DNA of 64,000 bases from Ruminococcus sp. Phil11 (GCA_001940925.1 MSGZ01000038.1:56876-120875); one strand, 5' to 3'. Shown: positions 35,564-44,300, numbered from the stretch's first letter. The notes: a model not told the origin generated them from the letters alone. Program-made: numbers and translations.

Positions 35564-38179
35564 ATGAAAGAATATCCGGTAACAGACACAGTTGATGCGC
35601 TGAAGGCTCTGCTTGCCAGTGTCCGGAAGGCACAGGAAAAGTTTGCCGAATTCCCGCAGGAGAAGGTCGATGAGATCTTTCGGGCAGCGGCGATCGCGGC
35701 GAATCAGGCGCGGCTTCCGCTGGCAAAAATGGCGGTCGCGGAAACCGGCATGGGCGTTGTCGAGGACAAGGTCATCAAGAACCATTTTGCCTCGGAGTAT
35801 ATCTACAATGCCTACCGCGACACGAAAACCTGCGGCGTGATCGAGCGGAACGAAGCAATGGGTACCATGCGCATTGCGGAGCCGATCGGCGTGATCGCGG
35901 CGGTCATCCCGACCACGAATCCGACCTCGACCGCGATCTTCAAAACGCTGATTACGCTGAAAACCAGAAACGGCATCATCATCTCGCCGCATCCGCGCGC
36001 CAAGAAATCAACGATTGAGGCAACAAAGATCGTCGCGGAGGCAGCCTATCGGGCAGGTGCGCCGGAGGGTCTGATCGGCTGGATCGACGCGCCCTCTCTC
36101 GATATGACAAATACCGTTATGAAGTATTCGGATATCATTCTTGCGACCGGCGGCCCCGGCATGGTGCACGCGGCGTATTCCAGCGGCAAGCCGGCACTGG
36201 GCGTCGGCGCGGGCAATACCCCTGCGATTATTGATGACACGGCCGATCTGACACTGGCAGTCAATTCGATTATTCATTCCAAAACCTTCGACAACGGTAT
36301 GATCTGTGCATCGGAGCAGTCTGTGATTGTGCTCGATAAGGTCTATGAGAAGGTAAAGAAGGAATTTGCTGCGCGCGGCTGCTATTTCCTCAAGGACAAA
36401 GAGATCGACAAGGTGCGCCATACCATTATCATCAACGGCTCCGTCAATGCGAAGATCGTCGGACAGAAAGCACATACAATCGCAGAGCTCTGCGGCGTCA
36501 AGGTGCCCGAGGAGACCAAAATTCTGATCGGTGAGGTCGAGGATGTCAGCATCGACGAGGAATTTGCACATGAGAAGCTCTCCCCGGTGCTGGCAATGTA
36601 CCGCGCAAAGAACTTTGAGGAAGCAATGCAGAAGGCAGAGCGACTGATCGCGGACGGCGGTTACGGGCATACCTCGTCCGTGTATCTCGATGCGGTCAGC
36701 GAGCGCGCCAAGATCGACGCAATGGCAGAACGCATGAAAACCTGCCGCATCCTCGTCAATACCCCGTCCTCGCAGGGCGGCATCGGCGACCTCTACAACT
36801 TCGATCTGCGCCCGTCCCTGACGCTCGGCTGCGGCTCGTGGGGCGGCAACTCCGTCAGCGAGAACGTCGGCGTCAAGCATCTGCTCAACATCAAGACTGT
36901 TGCCGAGAGGAGAGAGAATATGCTCTGGTTCCGCGCACCGGAAAAGGTCTATATCAAACAGGGCTGCCTGCCTGTTGCGCTCGATGAGCTCGGTAAAGTC
37001 ATGGGCAAACAGCGCGCGTTCATCGTGACCGACAGCTTCCTGTTCAAAAACGGCTATACGAAGGCCGTCACAGATAAGCTCGATCAGCTCGGCATCGTGC
37101 ACAGCACCTTCTTTGAGGTCGAACCCGACCCGACGCTCAGCTCCGCGAAAAAGGGTGCCGCGGCTATGACAGCATTCGGGCCGGATGTCATCATCGCGGT
37201 CGGCGGCGGCTCGGCAATGGACGCTGCCAAGATCATGTGGGTGCTGTATGAGCATCCGGATGTTGATTTCATGGATATGGCAATGCGCTTCTGCGATATC
37301 AGAAAGCGGATCTATACTTTCCCGAAAATGGGCGAAAAGGCGTATTTCATCGCAATCCCGACCTCTGCGGGCACCGGCTCCGAGGTCACGCCGTTCGCGG
37401 TCATCACCGACGAGCAGACCGGCGTCAAGTATCCGCTTGCGGACTATGAGCTGCTGCCGAAAATGGCAATCGTGGACTGCAACATGATGAAGACCGCACC
37501 GAAGGGTCTGACATCTGCATCCGGCATTGACGTTGCGACCCATGCACTCGAAGCATACGCCTCGATGCTGGCAACCGATTACACCGACGGCCTTGCGATC
37601 CGCTCGCTGAAGCTTGTGCTGGAAAATCTGCCGCGCACCTACAAAAACGGCGCGAAGGACGAAAAGGCGTGGGAGAACATGGCGAATGCCGCGACGCTCG
37701 CGGGCATGGCCTTTGCAAATGCGTTCCTCGGCGTCTGCCACTCCATGGCGCATAAGCTGGGCGCATTCCACCACATTCCGCACGGCGTCGCGAATGCGCT
37801 GCTGCTGGAGCAGGTCATGCGCTTCAATGCGGCAGAGGTCCCGCCGAAAATGGGCACCTTCCCGCAGTACGGTTATCCGCACACGCTGTCCCGCTATGCG
37901 GAGATCGCTGCGGCGGTCGGCATGAAGGGCAGAACCGATCAGGATAAATTTGAGGCACTGATCAGGGCGATCAATGAGCTGAAAGCGACGATCGGCATTC
38001 CGGACAGCATCAAAGGCTGGGGTATTGACGAGGAAGCGTTCCTCAGCCGTCTGGACGAAATGTGCGAGCAGGCGTTCGACGATCAGTGCACCGGCGCAAA
38101 TCCGCGCTATCCGCTCATCAGCGAAATCAGGCAGATGTATCTGAATGCATACTACGGCAAAAACAGTGAGCCGGTATAA
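35564..38179 (+). CDS. adhE: Bifunctional acetaldehyde-CoA/alcohol dehydrogenase
   Basis: The product is 871 aa, typical of AdhE. The N-terminal half is a CoA-acylating aldehyde dehydrogenase with the catalytic Cys in NGMICASEQS (about 245). The C-terminal half is an iron-dependent alcohol dehydrogenase with cofactor loop GGGSAMDAAK and metal-binding HALEAYAS and GVCHSMAHKLGAFHHIPHG. It converts acetyl-CoA to ethanol with two NADH and forms spirosomes. The ATG follows CAGGAGG. Ethanol is therefore a likely fermentation product. Confidence 0.97.
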   Translation: MKEYPVTDTVDALKALLASVRKAQEKFAEFPQEKVDEIFRAAAIAANQARLPLAKMAVAETGMGVVEDKVIKNHFASEYIYNAYRDTKTCGVIERNEAMGTMRIAEPIGVIAAVIPTTNPTSTAIFKTLITLKTRNGIIISPHPRAKKSTIEATKIVAEAAYRAGAPEGLIGWIDAPSLDMTNTVMKYSDIILATGGPGMVHAAYSSGKPALGVGAGNTPAIIDDTADLTLAVNSIIHSKTFDNGMICASEQSVIVLDKVYEKVKKEFAARGCYFLKDKEIDKVRHTIIINGSVNAKIVGQKAHTIAELCGVKVPEETKILIGEVEDVSIDEEFAHEKLSPVLAMYRAKNFEEAMQKAERLIADGGYGHTSSVYLDAVSERAKIDAMAERMKTCRILVNTPSSQGGIGDLYNFDLRPSLTLGCGSWGGNSVSENVGVKHLLNIKTVAERRENMLWFRAPEKVYIKQGCLPVALDELGKVMGKQRAFIVTDSFLFKNGYTKAVTDKLDQLGIVHSTFFEVEPDPTLSSAKKGAAAMTAFGPDVIIAVGGGSAMDAAKIMWVLYEHPDVDFMDMAMRFCDIRKRIYTFPKMGEKAYFIAIPTSAGTGSEVTPFAVITDEQTGVKYPLADYELLPKMAIVDCNMMKTAPKGLTSASGIDVATHALEAYASMLATDYTDGLAIRSLKLVLENLPRTYKNGAKDEKAWENMANAATLAGMAFANAFLGVCHSMAHKLGAFHHIPHGVANALLLEQVMRFNAAEVPPKMGTFPQYGYPHTLSRYAEIAAAVGMKGRTDQDKFEALIRAINELKATIGIPDSIKGWGIDEEAFLSRLDEMCEQAFDDQCTGANPRYPLISEIRQMYLNAYYGKNSEPV

Positions 38180-38193
38180 AAGGGGGTTATCAC

Positions 38194-38952
38194 ATGGTAT
38201 ACAAGCAGGAACAGGTCATTGCAACGCGGCCGGCGAAGGTCGTGTACCGCGAGGGCGACACCGTCGTCAAGCTGTTTGATCCGGAATATTCCAAGGCGGC
38301 CGTCCTGAACGAGGCACTCAATCAGGCGCGCGTCGAGGAGACCGATCTGCATATTCCGCAGCTGCTTGAGGTATTCAAGGCAGACGGCTGCTGGGCAATC
38401 CGTTCGGACTATATTGAGGGCAAGACGCTGCAGCAGCTCATGGACGAGAATCCGGAGAAGCTGGATGAATATCTGGAGCAGTTTGTCACGCTGCAGATGG
38501 AGATTCACACCAAGCGCGCACCGCTGCTGACCAAGCTGAAGGATAAAATGCACCGCAAGATCAGCGACAGCAAGTTCGAGGCAACGATTCGCTTTGAACT
38601 GCATACCCGCCTTGAGGGTATGCCCAAACACAAAAAGGTCTGCCACGGCGATTTCAACCCGTCCAATGTCATCATCACACCGGACGGCACGCCGTATATC
38701 ATTGACTGGGCACATGCGACGCAGGGCAATGCCTCTGCGGATGTGGCGCGGACGTATCTGTATCTGACGCTGCACAACGGCGAGGCGTTTGCGAAGAAGT
38801 ATCTCAAGACATTCTGCAGAATGAGCGATACCGCGCTGCAGTATGTGCAGAACTGGATGCCGATCGTGGCGGCGTCGCAGTCGGTGAAAGAGAACAGCCC
38901 CGAGGAATTTGCCCTGCTCTCCCGCTGGGTGAATGTTGTGGACTACGTGTAA
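38194..38952 (+). CDS. Aminoglycoside phosphotransferase-like kinase
   Basis: The product is 252 aa. The kinase fold is seen in VVKLFDPE (ATP-binding lysine), the catalytic HGDFNPSNVI (about 150-159) and the metal-binding IDWAHA (about 168). The family includes choline, homoserine and antibiotic kinases; nothing points to antibiotic resistance here. It begins 15 bp after adhE following AAAGGGGG, so it may share the transcript. Confidence 0.85.
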   Translation: MVYKQEQVIATRPAKVVYREGDTVVKLFDPEYSKAAVLNEALNQARVEETDLHIPQLLEVFKADGCWAIRSDYIEGKTLQQLMDENPEKLDEYLEQFVTLQMEIHTKRAPLLTKLKDKMHRKISDSKFEATIRFELHTRLEGMPKHKKVCHGDFNPSNVIITPDGTPYIIDWAHATQGNASADVARTYLYLTLHNGEAFAKKYLKTFCRMSDTALQYVQNWMPIVAASQSVKENSPEEFALLSRWVNVVDYV

Positions 38953-39080
38953 GCGCGGAGCCCGCGCCGGCATTTCCCTCCGGGGACGGTGAGCGAAGCA
39001 CTCCCAATAATCTGAACACACGCCGCGGGGCGGCTTCTTTGGCGTTACTTCTCCCAATACTGAAGCACGCCGCAGGCATA
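38953..39080 (+). repeat. Family-2 palindromic intergenic module
   Basis: Starting right after the stop: GCGCGGAGCCCGCGC hairpin, GGCATTTCCCTCCGGGG, GCGAAGCACTCCCAATAATC, CACGCCGC..GCGGCTTCTT, and TTCTCCCAATACTGAAGC. The same succession is at 55240-55375 and, inverted, at 57726-57858. Confidence 0.8.
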
Positions 39081-39091
39081 ACTGAAAACCG

Positions 39092-39126
39092 AAAAGGACG
39101 CTGACAAAACAGTCGGCGTCCTTTTT
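39092..39126 (+). terminator. Recurrent GGACGC terminator hairpin
   Basis: AAAAGGACGC pairs with GCGTCCTTTTT around CTGACAAAACAGTCG. It would end the adhE-kinase transcript and sits between the family-2 and family-1 repeat modules. Confidence 0.8.
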
Positions 39127-39127
39127 G

Positions 39128-39345
39128 CATTCAGCTGCCGGTCGAGAGGCAGGCTAACGGTTTGCAGCCTATCAAAAGTTTGCGGGGTCGAGGGGCAGAG
39201 CCCCCGTCGCGCTCCGCAGAGCGCGAAACTCCTCTATCATACGGATGAGCTCCGAAAGGGGGAATCGAACAAAACGCTCCGGGGGAGCGTTTTGGAGAGG
39301 GGGGAGCCCTGCGATAGAGGGCTCCCCCAAGCGGATGCTGCCGCT
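39128..39345 (+). repeat. Family-1 multi-hairpin intergenic repeat
   Basis: A medium copy in plus orientation: GCCGGTCGAGAGGCAGGCTA, GGTTTGCAGCC, GGGGC/GCCCC, CGCGCTC/GAGCGCG, ATACGGATGAGCTCCG, AAAACGCTCC-GGG-GGAGCGTTTT and GGGGGAGCCCT/AGGGCTCCCCC. The CGCGCTC stem has G-C pairs where the copy at 31188 has A-T. It ends 7 bp before the convergent anti-sigma gene. Confidence 0.85.
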
Positions 39346-39351
39346 TATCTG

Positions 39352-40179
39352 TTACGGTTCGTCAATGATCTCAAACGGCTTCACGCCCCCGACTGCCGAT
39401 GTATATTCCTCGTACAGCGGGTCGTTATCCGGTGTCATGAAGAATGTGATTCCCTTTGCATCCGCATCGGCAAAGCGGTATTTGTCGTCCACTTCAAACG
39501 ACCAGTCCGTGATCTCTGCGACCGTGTCTTTCGGCAGACTGCGCCAGTAATACAGATTCTGCGGCGGCGCATAGGAACCGGATGCCGGATCAACCGGCAC
39601 AGGGATTCCGCCGGTCAGCAGTGCAAGCTTTACATGCAGGCTGCCGTCCGTTGTCAGCGTTGCGCCCGTCCAGCCGCACTGTGTAAAGTTCAGCGGGTCA
39701 TCCGTCACACCGTCCAGCGGGACCGCGAAAAATACCATGTCAATTTCATCAAAACAGTAATGATCGTCCCGGATGCAATTTGCGCGGAAATCGTCCGGCA
39801 GCTGATCCAGAAGCTCCGACAGTTCTTCGGTATTATGCACGATCCTTGCAGTGCCGCCTTCCGGAACGGGGATCCCGTCGCCCTCATAGCTCATCGCGTA
39901 TTCGTATCCGCGCATGCTCTGCACGGCGTCAGCAGATTCCGGACTGTATCCGACCTGCATCTGTGTATTCCGGCCGACCGCAGACCGCACGACCGGCACC
40001 GCCGCTGCCAGACAGAACGCCGCCGCCAGTCCGATTCCGATGCGCCAGATACGCGGCGCATTACTGCTTTTTTCCTTCGGCAGATGCAGCGGGGTCTTTG
40101 CGCTGTGCCACTGCTCAAATTCCTCGATCATATCCGCAGGGAGCCCCTGCAATGCCGCTGTCATATCCTGCTTTTTCAT
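39352..40179 (-). CDS. Putative anti-sigma factor, single-pass membrane protein
   Basis: The product is 275 aa. A cytoplasmic N-terminus of about 45 residues (MIEEFEQWHSAKTPLHL) precedes one membrane helix (about residues 46-66) and an outer domain of about 205 residues with no family that I recognise. Its start overlaps the sigma-gene stop by 4 bp (ATGA), the classic sigma/anti-sigma coupling. By analogy the cytoplasmic part would sequester the sigma factor until an envelope signal reaches the outer domain. The role is inferred from position and topology. Confidence 0.75.
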   Translation of the reverse strand: MKKQDMTAALQGLPADMIEEFEQWHSAKTPLHLPKEKSSNAPRIWRIGIGLAAAFCLAAAVPVVRSAVGRNTQMQVGYSPESADAVQSMRGYEYAMSYEGDGIPVPEGGTARIVHNTEELSELLDQLPDDFRANCIRDDHYCFDEIDMVFFAVPLDGVTDDPLNFTQCGWTGATLTTDGSLHVKLALLTGGIPVPVDPASGSYAPPQNLYYWRSLPKDTVAEITDWSFEVDDKYRFADADAKGITFFMTPDNDPLYEEYTSAVGGVKPFEIIDEP

Positions 40180-40736
40180 AGCAAGCCCTCCTTTTTTAAG
40201 TAGATCCGCAATTTTTCCTTTGTCCGTTTCAGGCTCATCTGCACCTGTCCGGCTGTGACGCCGTGTTGTTCCGCGATTTCCCGGATCGGCAGCATCGCAT
40301 AATACCGTGCCAGAAACACCATGCGCGCATCCTTCGGCAATGCCCGCAGAAAACGCGTCATTGCCTCCTGCAGCGCGATCGCGCCGAGCCTGTCCTCCGG
40401 GGATCCCGATGCAGCCGGTACCGCAGCCAGTTCGTCCAGTGCTGCCGGATGCCCTGCACCGCCGCGCTTTCCTGCATTCCGTGCGGAAAGACGGTCAAGT
40501 GCCAGATTCCGCGTGATGCCCGAGAGATACGCAGTCAGCGAGCGCGGCTGCGCGGGCGGTACAGACTGCCACAGCTTCATCATTGCGTCATTGACGCATT
40601 CGTCTGCGTCCTGTATGTCACCGAGGATCCGGTATGCCACACTGCGGCAAAGCCTGCCGTACCGGCGTTCAGCCAGCACGACCGCCTGCTCGTCGCGCGC
40701 CTGCAGCAGCCGCAGGATCGTTCCGTCCTCATTCAT
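40176..40736 (-). CDS. ECF RNA polymerase sigma factor
   Basis: The product is 186 aa. Region 2 is RYGRLCRSVAYRILGDIQDADECVND-like (about 25-50) with the typical DADE motif, and region 4 is a helix-turn-helix ending LPIREIAEQHGVTAGQVQMSLKRTKEKL. The ATG follows AAAGGAGG. It closely resembles the sigma factor at 55541-56098 in both layout and sequence. It is followed by an overlapping anti-sigma gene. Confidence 0.9.
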   Translation of the reverse strand: MNEDGTILRLLQARDEQAVVLAERRYGRLCRSVAYRILGDIQDADECVNDAMMKLWQSVPPAQPRSLTAYLSGITRNLALDRLSARNAGKRGGAGHPAALDELAAVPAASGSPEDRLGAIALQEAMTRFLRALPKDARMVFLARYYAMLPIREIAEQHGVTAGQVQMSLKRTKEKLRIYLKKEGLL

Positions 40737-40870
40737 CGGTCAGACCTCCTTTCGGGTTTGATGTTCAGGTACCTTCACTTTATTCGACGGGAAACGCGTG
40801 CAAAAACTAACGCATAGCAAAAAATACAGCTTTCCCGAATCATAAATATACCGTTCTTTGTTTGCTTTTC

Positions 40871-40888
40871 CCTGATAATGTGATATAA
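40871..40888 (+). repeat. Upstream copy of an 18-bp promoter repeat
   Basis: CCTGATAATGTGATATAA is identical to 40966-40983, the spacer and -10 of the cysS promoter. A short GCGGG/CCCGC hairpin and a T-run follow it at once (40889-40913), so any transcript starting here would meet a terminator. Confidence 0.7.
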
Positions 40889-40955
40889 GCGGGCAGAACC
40901 CGCTTCCGTTTTTGCTCCCATGCAGCGTTCTTCGCTATTTTTTGTATTCCTCCCA

Positions 40956-40984
40956 TTGCAATAATCCTGATAATGTGATATAAT
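40956..40984 (+). promoter_or_regulatory. Sigma-A promoter of cysS
   Basis: TTGCAA (40956-40961), 17 bp, TATAAT (40979-40984). The 18 bp at 40966-40983 duplicate 40871-40888. No T-box leader is visible between it and cysS. Confidence 0.8.
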
Positions 40985-41012
40985 AGAGGCAAATATGAAG
41001 GGAGCTGTGCTT

Positions 41013-42422
41013 ATGCTGCTTTATAATTCACTTTCCAGACAGAAGGATGTATTCACAACGGTTGAACCGGGCAAGGTCAAAATGTATACATGCGGCCCGA
41101 CGGTCTACCATTTTGCGCATATCGGAAACCTGCGCACCTATATCATGGAGGATGTGCTCGACAAATACCTCCGCTTCACCGGCAATGACGTTCTCCGCAT
41201 CATGAACATCACCGATGTCGGTCACCTGACCTCGGACGGCGATACCGGCGACGACAAGATGCTCAAGGGCGCAAAGCGCGAGCATAAGACCGTCATGGAG
41301 ATCGCGAAGTTCTATACCGATGCGTTCTTTGCGGACTGCAAAAAGCTGAATATCAAGACGCCGGAAGTCGTGCAGCCCGCGACCGGCTGCATCGCGGAGT
41401 TCATTGACGCCGTGCAGAAGCTGCTCGAAAAGGGCTATGCCTACGAAGCAGGCGGCAATGTCTATTTCGATACCTCGAAGCTGGAGCAGTATTACCGCTT
41501 CCTTGATTTCAAGGAGGAGGATCTGGAGGTCGGCGTCCGCGAGGGCGTTGAGGGCGACACGAATAAGCGCAATAAGGCGGATTTCGTGCTCTGGTTCACC
41601 AAGTCCAAGTTTGACGATCAGGAGCTGAAATGGGAGAGCCCGTGGGGGCTCGGCTATCCGGGCTGGCATATCGAGTGCTCCTGCATCAGCATGAAGTACG
41701 CAGGCGATACCCTTGACCTGCACTGCGGCGGCATCGACAATATGTTTCCGCATCATACCAATGAGATCGCACAGAGCGAGGCACTGATCGGTCACGAATG
41801 GTGCAAACACTGGTTCCATGTGCATCACCTGAACGATGAGACCGGCAAGATGAGCAAATCGAAGGGCGAGTTCCTGACCGTTTCCCTGCTGGAGGAAAAG
41901 GGCTATGACCCGCTGGCCTACCGCTTCTTCTGCCTGCAGTCGCATTACCGCAAGTCGCTCGTGTTCTCGTGGGACAACATGAAGAACGCGCAGACTGCGT
42001 ATAATAAGCTCGTTGCGAAGATCCGCACGCTGCTCAATGAAAAGGACACCGTGGACGAGGCAAAGAAGGCCGAGCTCCTGAAGGCATTTACCGATGCAAT
42101 GGACAACGACCTCAACACCGCGCTCGGCGTGACCGTTCTGTACGATATCCTGAAGGCGGATACGACCGCCGCGACAAAGCTCGCCTGCATCGCGGAGCTC
42201 GACAAGGTGCTCTCGCTTGACCTGATCGGTCATGCGCAGGCAGCCGCGGATGACGCCGATGCACAGGAGATCCCCGCAGAGGTGCTGGCTCTGGTCGAGC
42301 AGCGCAAGGAAGCGCGCAAGGCAAAGGATTTTGCCAAGGCTGACGCGCTCCGTGATGAGATCACCGCACTTGGCTGGCAAATTCGCGAAACACGGCAGGG
42401 TACCGAGATCACAAAGGCATAA
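41013..42422 (+). CDS. cysS: Cysteinyl-tRNA synthetase
   Basis: The product is 469 aa from the ATG at 41013 after GGGAG; an ATG six codons upstream lacks a site. It is a class I synthetase with HIGN (FAHIGNLRTY), KMSKSKGEF, and zinc-binding Cys/His residues in YTCGPTVY, HIECSCIS and HHTNEIAQSE. It charges tRNA-Cys. It has its own promoter and a strong terminator directly after the stop. Confidence 0.97.
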   Translation: MLLYNSLSRQKDVFTTVEPGKVKMYTCGPTVYHFAHIGNLRTYIMEDVLDKYLRFTGNDVLRIMNITDVGHLTSDGDTGDDKMLKGAKREHKTVMEIAKFYTDAFFADCKKLNIKTPEVVQPATGCIAEFIDAVQKLLEKGYAYEAGGNVYFDTSKLEQYYRFLDFKEEDLEVGVREGVEGDTNKRNKADFVLWFTKSKFDDQELKWESPWGLGYPGWHIECSCISMKYAGDTLDLHCGGIDNMFPHHTNEIAQSEALIGHEWCKHWFHVHHLNDETGKMSKSKGEFLTVSLLEEKGYDPLAYRFFCLQSHYRKSLVFSWDNMKNAQTAYNKLVAKIRTLLNEKDTVDEAKKAELLKAFTDAMDNDLNTALGVTVLYDILKADTTAATKLACIAELDKVLSLDLIGHAQAAADDADAQEIPAEVLALVEQRKEARKAKDFAKADALRDEITALGWQIRETRQGTEITKA

Positions 42423-42427
42423 TGAAA

Positions 42428-42471
42428 CTGCGCCGGTCTCCGGCATGGGCTGAAGACCGGCGCAGTTATTT
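42428..42471 (+). terminator. Terminator of cysS
   Basis: CTGCGCCGGTCT (42428-42439) pairs perfectly with AGACCGGCGCAG (42454-42465), followed by TTATTT. It starts 5 bp after the stop codon. Confidence 0.85.
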
Positions 42472-42478
42472 GACAGGG

Positions 42479-42652
42479 TCAATGCAGAAGATCCGCAATG
42501 CCGTCCATCACCGCACCGATTGCGTGCGCGGCCTTGACGGTTCTGCGTCTGAGGCGGTTCTTTTCGCTGCTGCCCGCACTGCTCAGCAGATAGCCTGCCA
42601 TGCCTGCGGCTGCACCGATCGCCATGCCCTTTGCGATCGCCCGAATCTGCAT
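42479..42652 (-). CDS. 57-aa small protein with glycine-rich helix
   Basis: A short gene on the minus strand: the ATG at 42652 is preceded by GAAAGGAG at 9 nt, and the frame runs 57 codons to a TGA. The product begins MQIRAIAKGMAIGAAAGMAG, a Gly/Ala-rich probable membrane helix, followed by a basic stretch (KNRLRRRTVK) and an amphipathic C-terminus (AIGAVMDGIADLLH). This layout is like small YtxH-type proteins, but no family is certain. It is convergent with cysS and divergent from trmL. Confidence 0.7.
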   Translation of the reverse strand: MQIRAIAKGMAIGAAAGMAGYLLSSAGSSEKNRLRRRTVKAAHAIGAVMDGIADLLH

Positions 42653-42750
42653 ACGCTGTTCGCTCCTTTCCTTCGGAATAGGATTATCATACCGCAGGAA
42701 GGACGCTGTATGCGGTCTGTCACGAAATCACAGAAAAAGGAAGTATCATT

Positions 42751-43299
42751 TTGCATAAGCTGCATCTTGTCCTTGTTGAGCCGCGTATTCCGCAGAATAC
42801 CGGCAGCATTGCGCGCACCTGTGCGGTCACGGGCGCGGCACTGCATTTGATCCATCCGCTCGGCTTCCGGATTGACGACGCGAAATTAAAACGTGCCGGT
42901 CTGGACTACTGGGATAAGCTGGATATTTTTCATCACGACAGTCTGGATGCGTTTTTTGCGGCGTATCCTGCCGCAGCACCGGAGAATCCGTATTTTTACT
43001 TTACCGCAAAGACCGGCACGCTTTATACCGATGTGGTCTATCCCGAGGAGACCTTCCTGATCTTCGGGCGCGAGGACACCGGGCTGGATGACGCGATTCT
43101 CGCGGCACATCCGGAACGCTGTGTGCGCATTCCGATGCGGGAGACACTGCGCTGTCTGAATCTCTCGAATTCCGTTGCCGTTGCTGCTTATGAGGTGCTC
43201 CGGCAGCATGATTTTGCGGGGCTTACCCGTGACGGCCGTTATGCAAAGGCCGGCTGGGAGCCGGATACCCCGAGAGCTTATGATATCAGTCAGATCTGA
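42751..43299 (+). CDS. trmL: tRNA (cytidine/uridine-34-2'-O)-methyltransferase
   Basis: The product is 182 aa from a TTG after AAAGGAAG. It is a minimal SPOUT methyltransferase without an extra RNA-binding domain: the N-terminal LVEPRIPQNTGSIARTC, then IFGREDTGL, and the knot region IPMRETLRCLNLSNSVAVAAYE. TrmL methylates the wobble base of tRNA-Leu isoacceptors. degV follows 16 bp later. Confidence 0.92.
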   Translation: MHKLHLVLVEPRIPQNTGSIARTCAVTGAALHLIHPLGFRIDDAKLKRAGLDYWDKLDIFHHDSLDAFFAAYPAAAPENPYFYFTAKTGTLYTDVVYPEETFLIFGREDTGLDDAILAAHPERCVRIPMRETLRCLNLSNSVAVAAYEVLRQHDFAGLTRDGRYAKAGWEPDTPRAYDISQI

Positions 43300-43315
43300 G
43301 AAAGGAACAGAAAAC

Positions 43316-44203
43316 ATGCTGAAACAGAAAATCAAGCTGATGACGGATTCCGTGAGCGATATCTCAAAGGACCGTGCTGAGACACTCGGCATCCGGATGC
43401 TGTATATGCCGATCACGGTCGAGGGAAAGGCACTCCGCGAGGAGATCGACTTTACCAAGGAAGAGTTCTATCAGATGATCGACAACGCAAAGGAATATCC
43501 TTCCACGGCTCAGATCACGCCGTTTGAGATTCTGGAGGCCTATGAGCAGGTCGCTGCGGAGGGCTATACCGATTTGATCTATGTGACGATCGGTGCAGGC
43601 GGTTCCGGTACGTATGCAAACGCATCCATGGCGAGAGAGCAGTTTTATGAGGCGCATCCGGTCTCGGAGGATCGCCTGAAAATTCATCTTGTGGACGGCA
43701 GAAACTATACGGCGACCTACGGCTATGCGGTCACGGAGGCTGCAAAGAAGCTCGCACGCGGTGCAAGTGTTCCGGAGCTGATCGACTATCTCGAGGACTG
43801 GACAAGCCATGCGGGACTTTATTTTGTACCGAGGACGCTGAAATATGTCAAGCGTTCCGGCAGAGTGAGTGCGGCGGCTGCTTTTGCCGGCGAGCTGCTC
43901 GGATTAAAGCCGTTCTGCCGAATCTGCAACTGCAAATCGAGCGTGATCCAAAAAATCCGCGGCGAACAGAATATCATCCCGAAAATGATTGAGGTCGTCA
44001 AAGCGGATATGCAGCCGCATTCGCCGTATATCGTCATGCAGGGGGCCGATACCGAGGCCGCAAAGGAATTCGGTGCGGCACTGACCAAGGTGCTCGGCTA
44101 TCCGCCGGAGGCTTACTGGAATATCGGTGCGGCGATTTGCTGCAATGCAGGACCGCATGTGTTTGGCTTTGTCATCAAGCGCAAGGAAGCGGACACGGAG
44201 TAA
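43316..44203 (+). CDS. DegV family fatty-acid-binding protein
   Basis: The product is 295 aa from the ATG at 43316 after AAAGGAAC. The family pattern is MTDSVSDISKD at the start, PSTAQITPFEILEAYE, IGAGGSGTYANA, LVDGRNYTATYGY and KRSGRVSAAAAFAGELLGLKP-like motifs in order. DegV proteins bind a fatty acid; related FakB proteins present it to the kinase FakA for phosphorylation. No fakA is seen in the window. Confidence 0.92.
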   Translation: MLKQKIKLMTDSVSDISKDRAETLGIRMLYMPITVEGKALREEIDFTKEEFYQMIDNAKEYPSTAQITPFEILEAYEQVAAEGYTDLIYVTIGAGGSGTYANASMAREQFYEAHPVSEDRLKIHLVDGRNYTATYGYAVTEAAKKLARGASVPELIDYLEDWTSHAGLYFVPRTLKYVKRSGRVSAAAAFAGELLGLKPFCRICNCKSSVIQKIRGEQNIIPKMIEVVKADMQPHSPYIVMQGADTEAAKEFGAALTKVLGYPPEAYWNIGAAICCNAGPHVFGFVIKRKEADTE

Positions 44204-44235
44204 ACAGCACACCGGAAACGAACGGATAAACACAG

Positions 44236-44269
44236 AAAAGGACGCTGATGCTGTAATCGGCGTCCTTTT
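44236..44269 (+). terminator. Recurrent GGACGC terminator after degV
   Basis: AAAAGGACGC pairs with GCGTCCTTTT around TGATGCTGTAATCG. It can also serve the convergent PAP2 gene on the minus strand. Confidence 0.8.
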
Positions 44270-44300
44270 GTTTTGCTTTTGAAGGTATCGCAGATACCGG

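Noticed and set aside
38194-38952. Aminoglycoside resistance gene
   Set aside because: Kinase motifs are shared by many metabolic kinases and there is no resistance context, so only the broad family is called.
40889-41012. T-box riboswitch for cysS
   Set aside because: No conserved T-box sequence (AGGGTGGNACCGCG type) or specifier stem is visible and the leader after the promoter is too short.
42422-42850. 142-codon plus frame after cysS
   Set aside because: It runs through the cysS terminator and antisense to the 57-aa gene, overlaps trmL in another frame and shows no protein motif.
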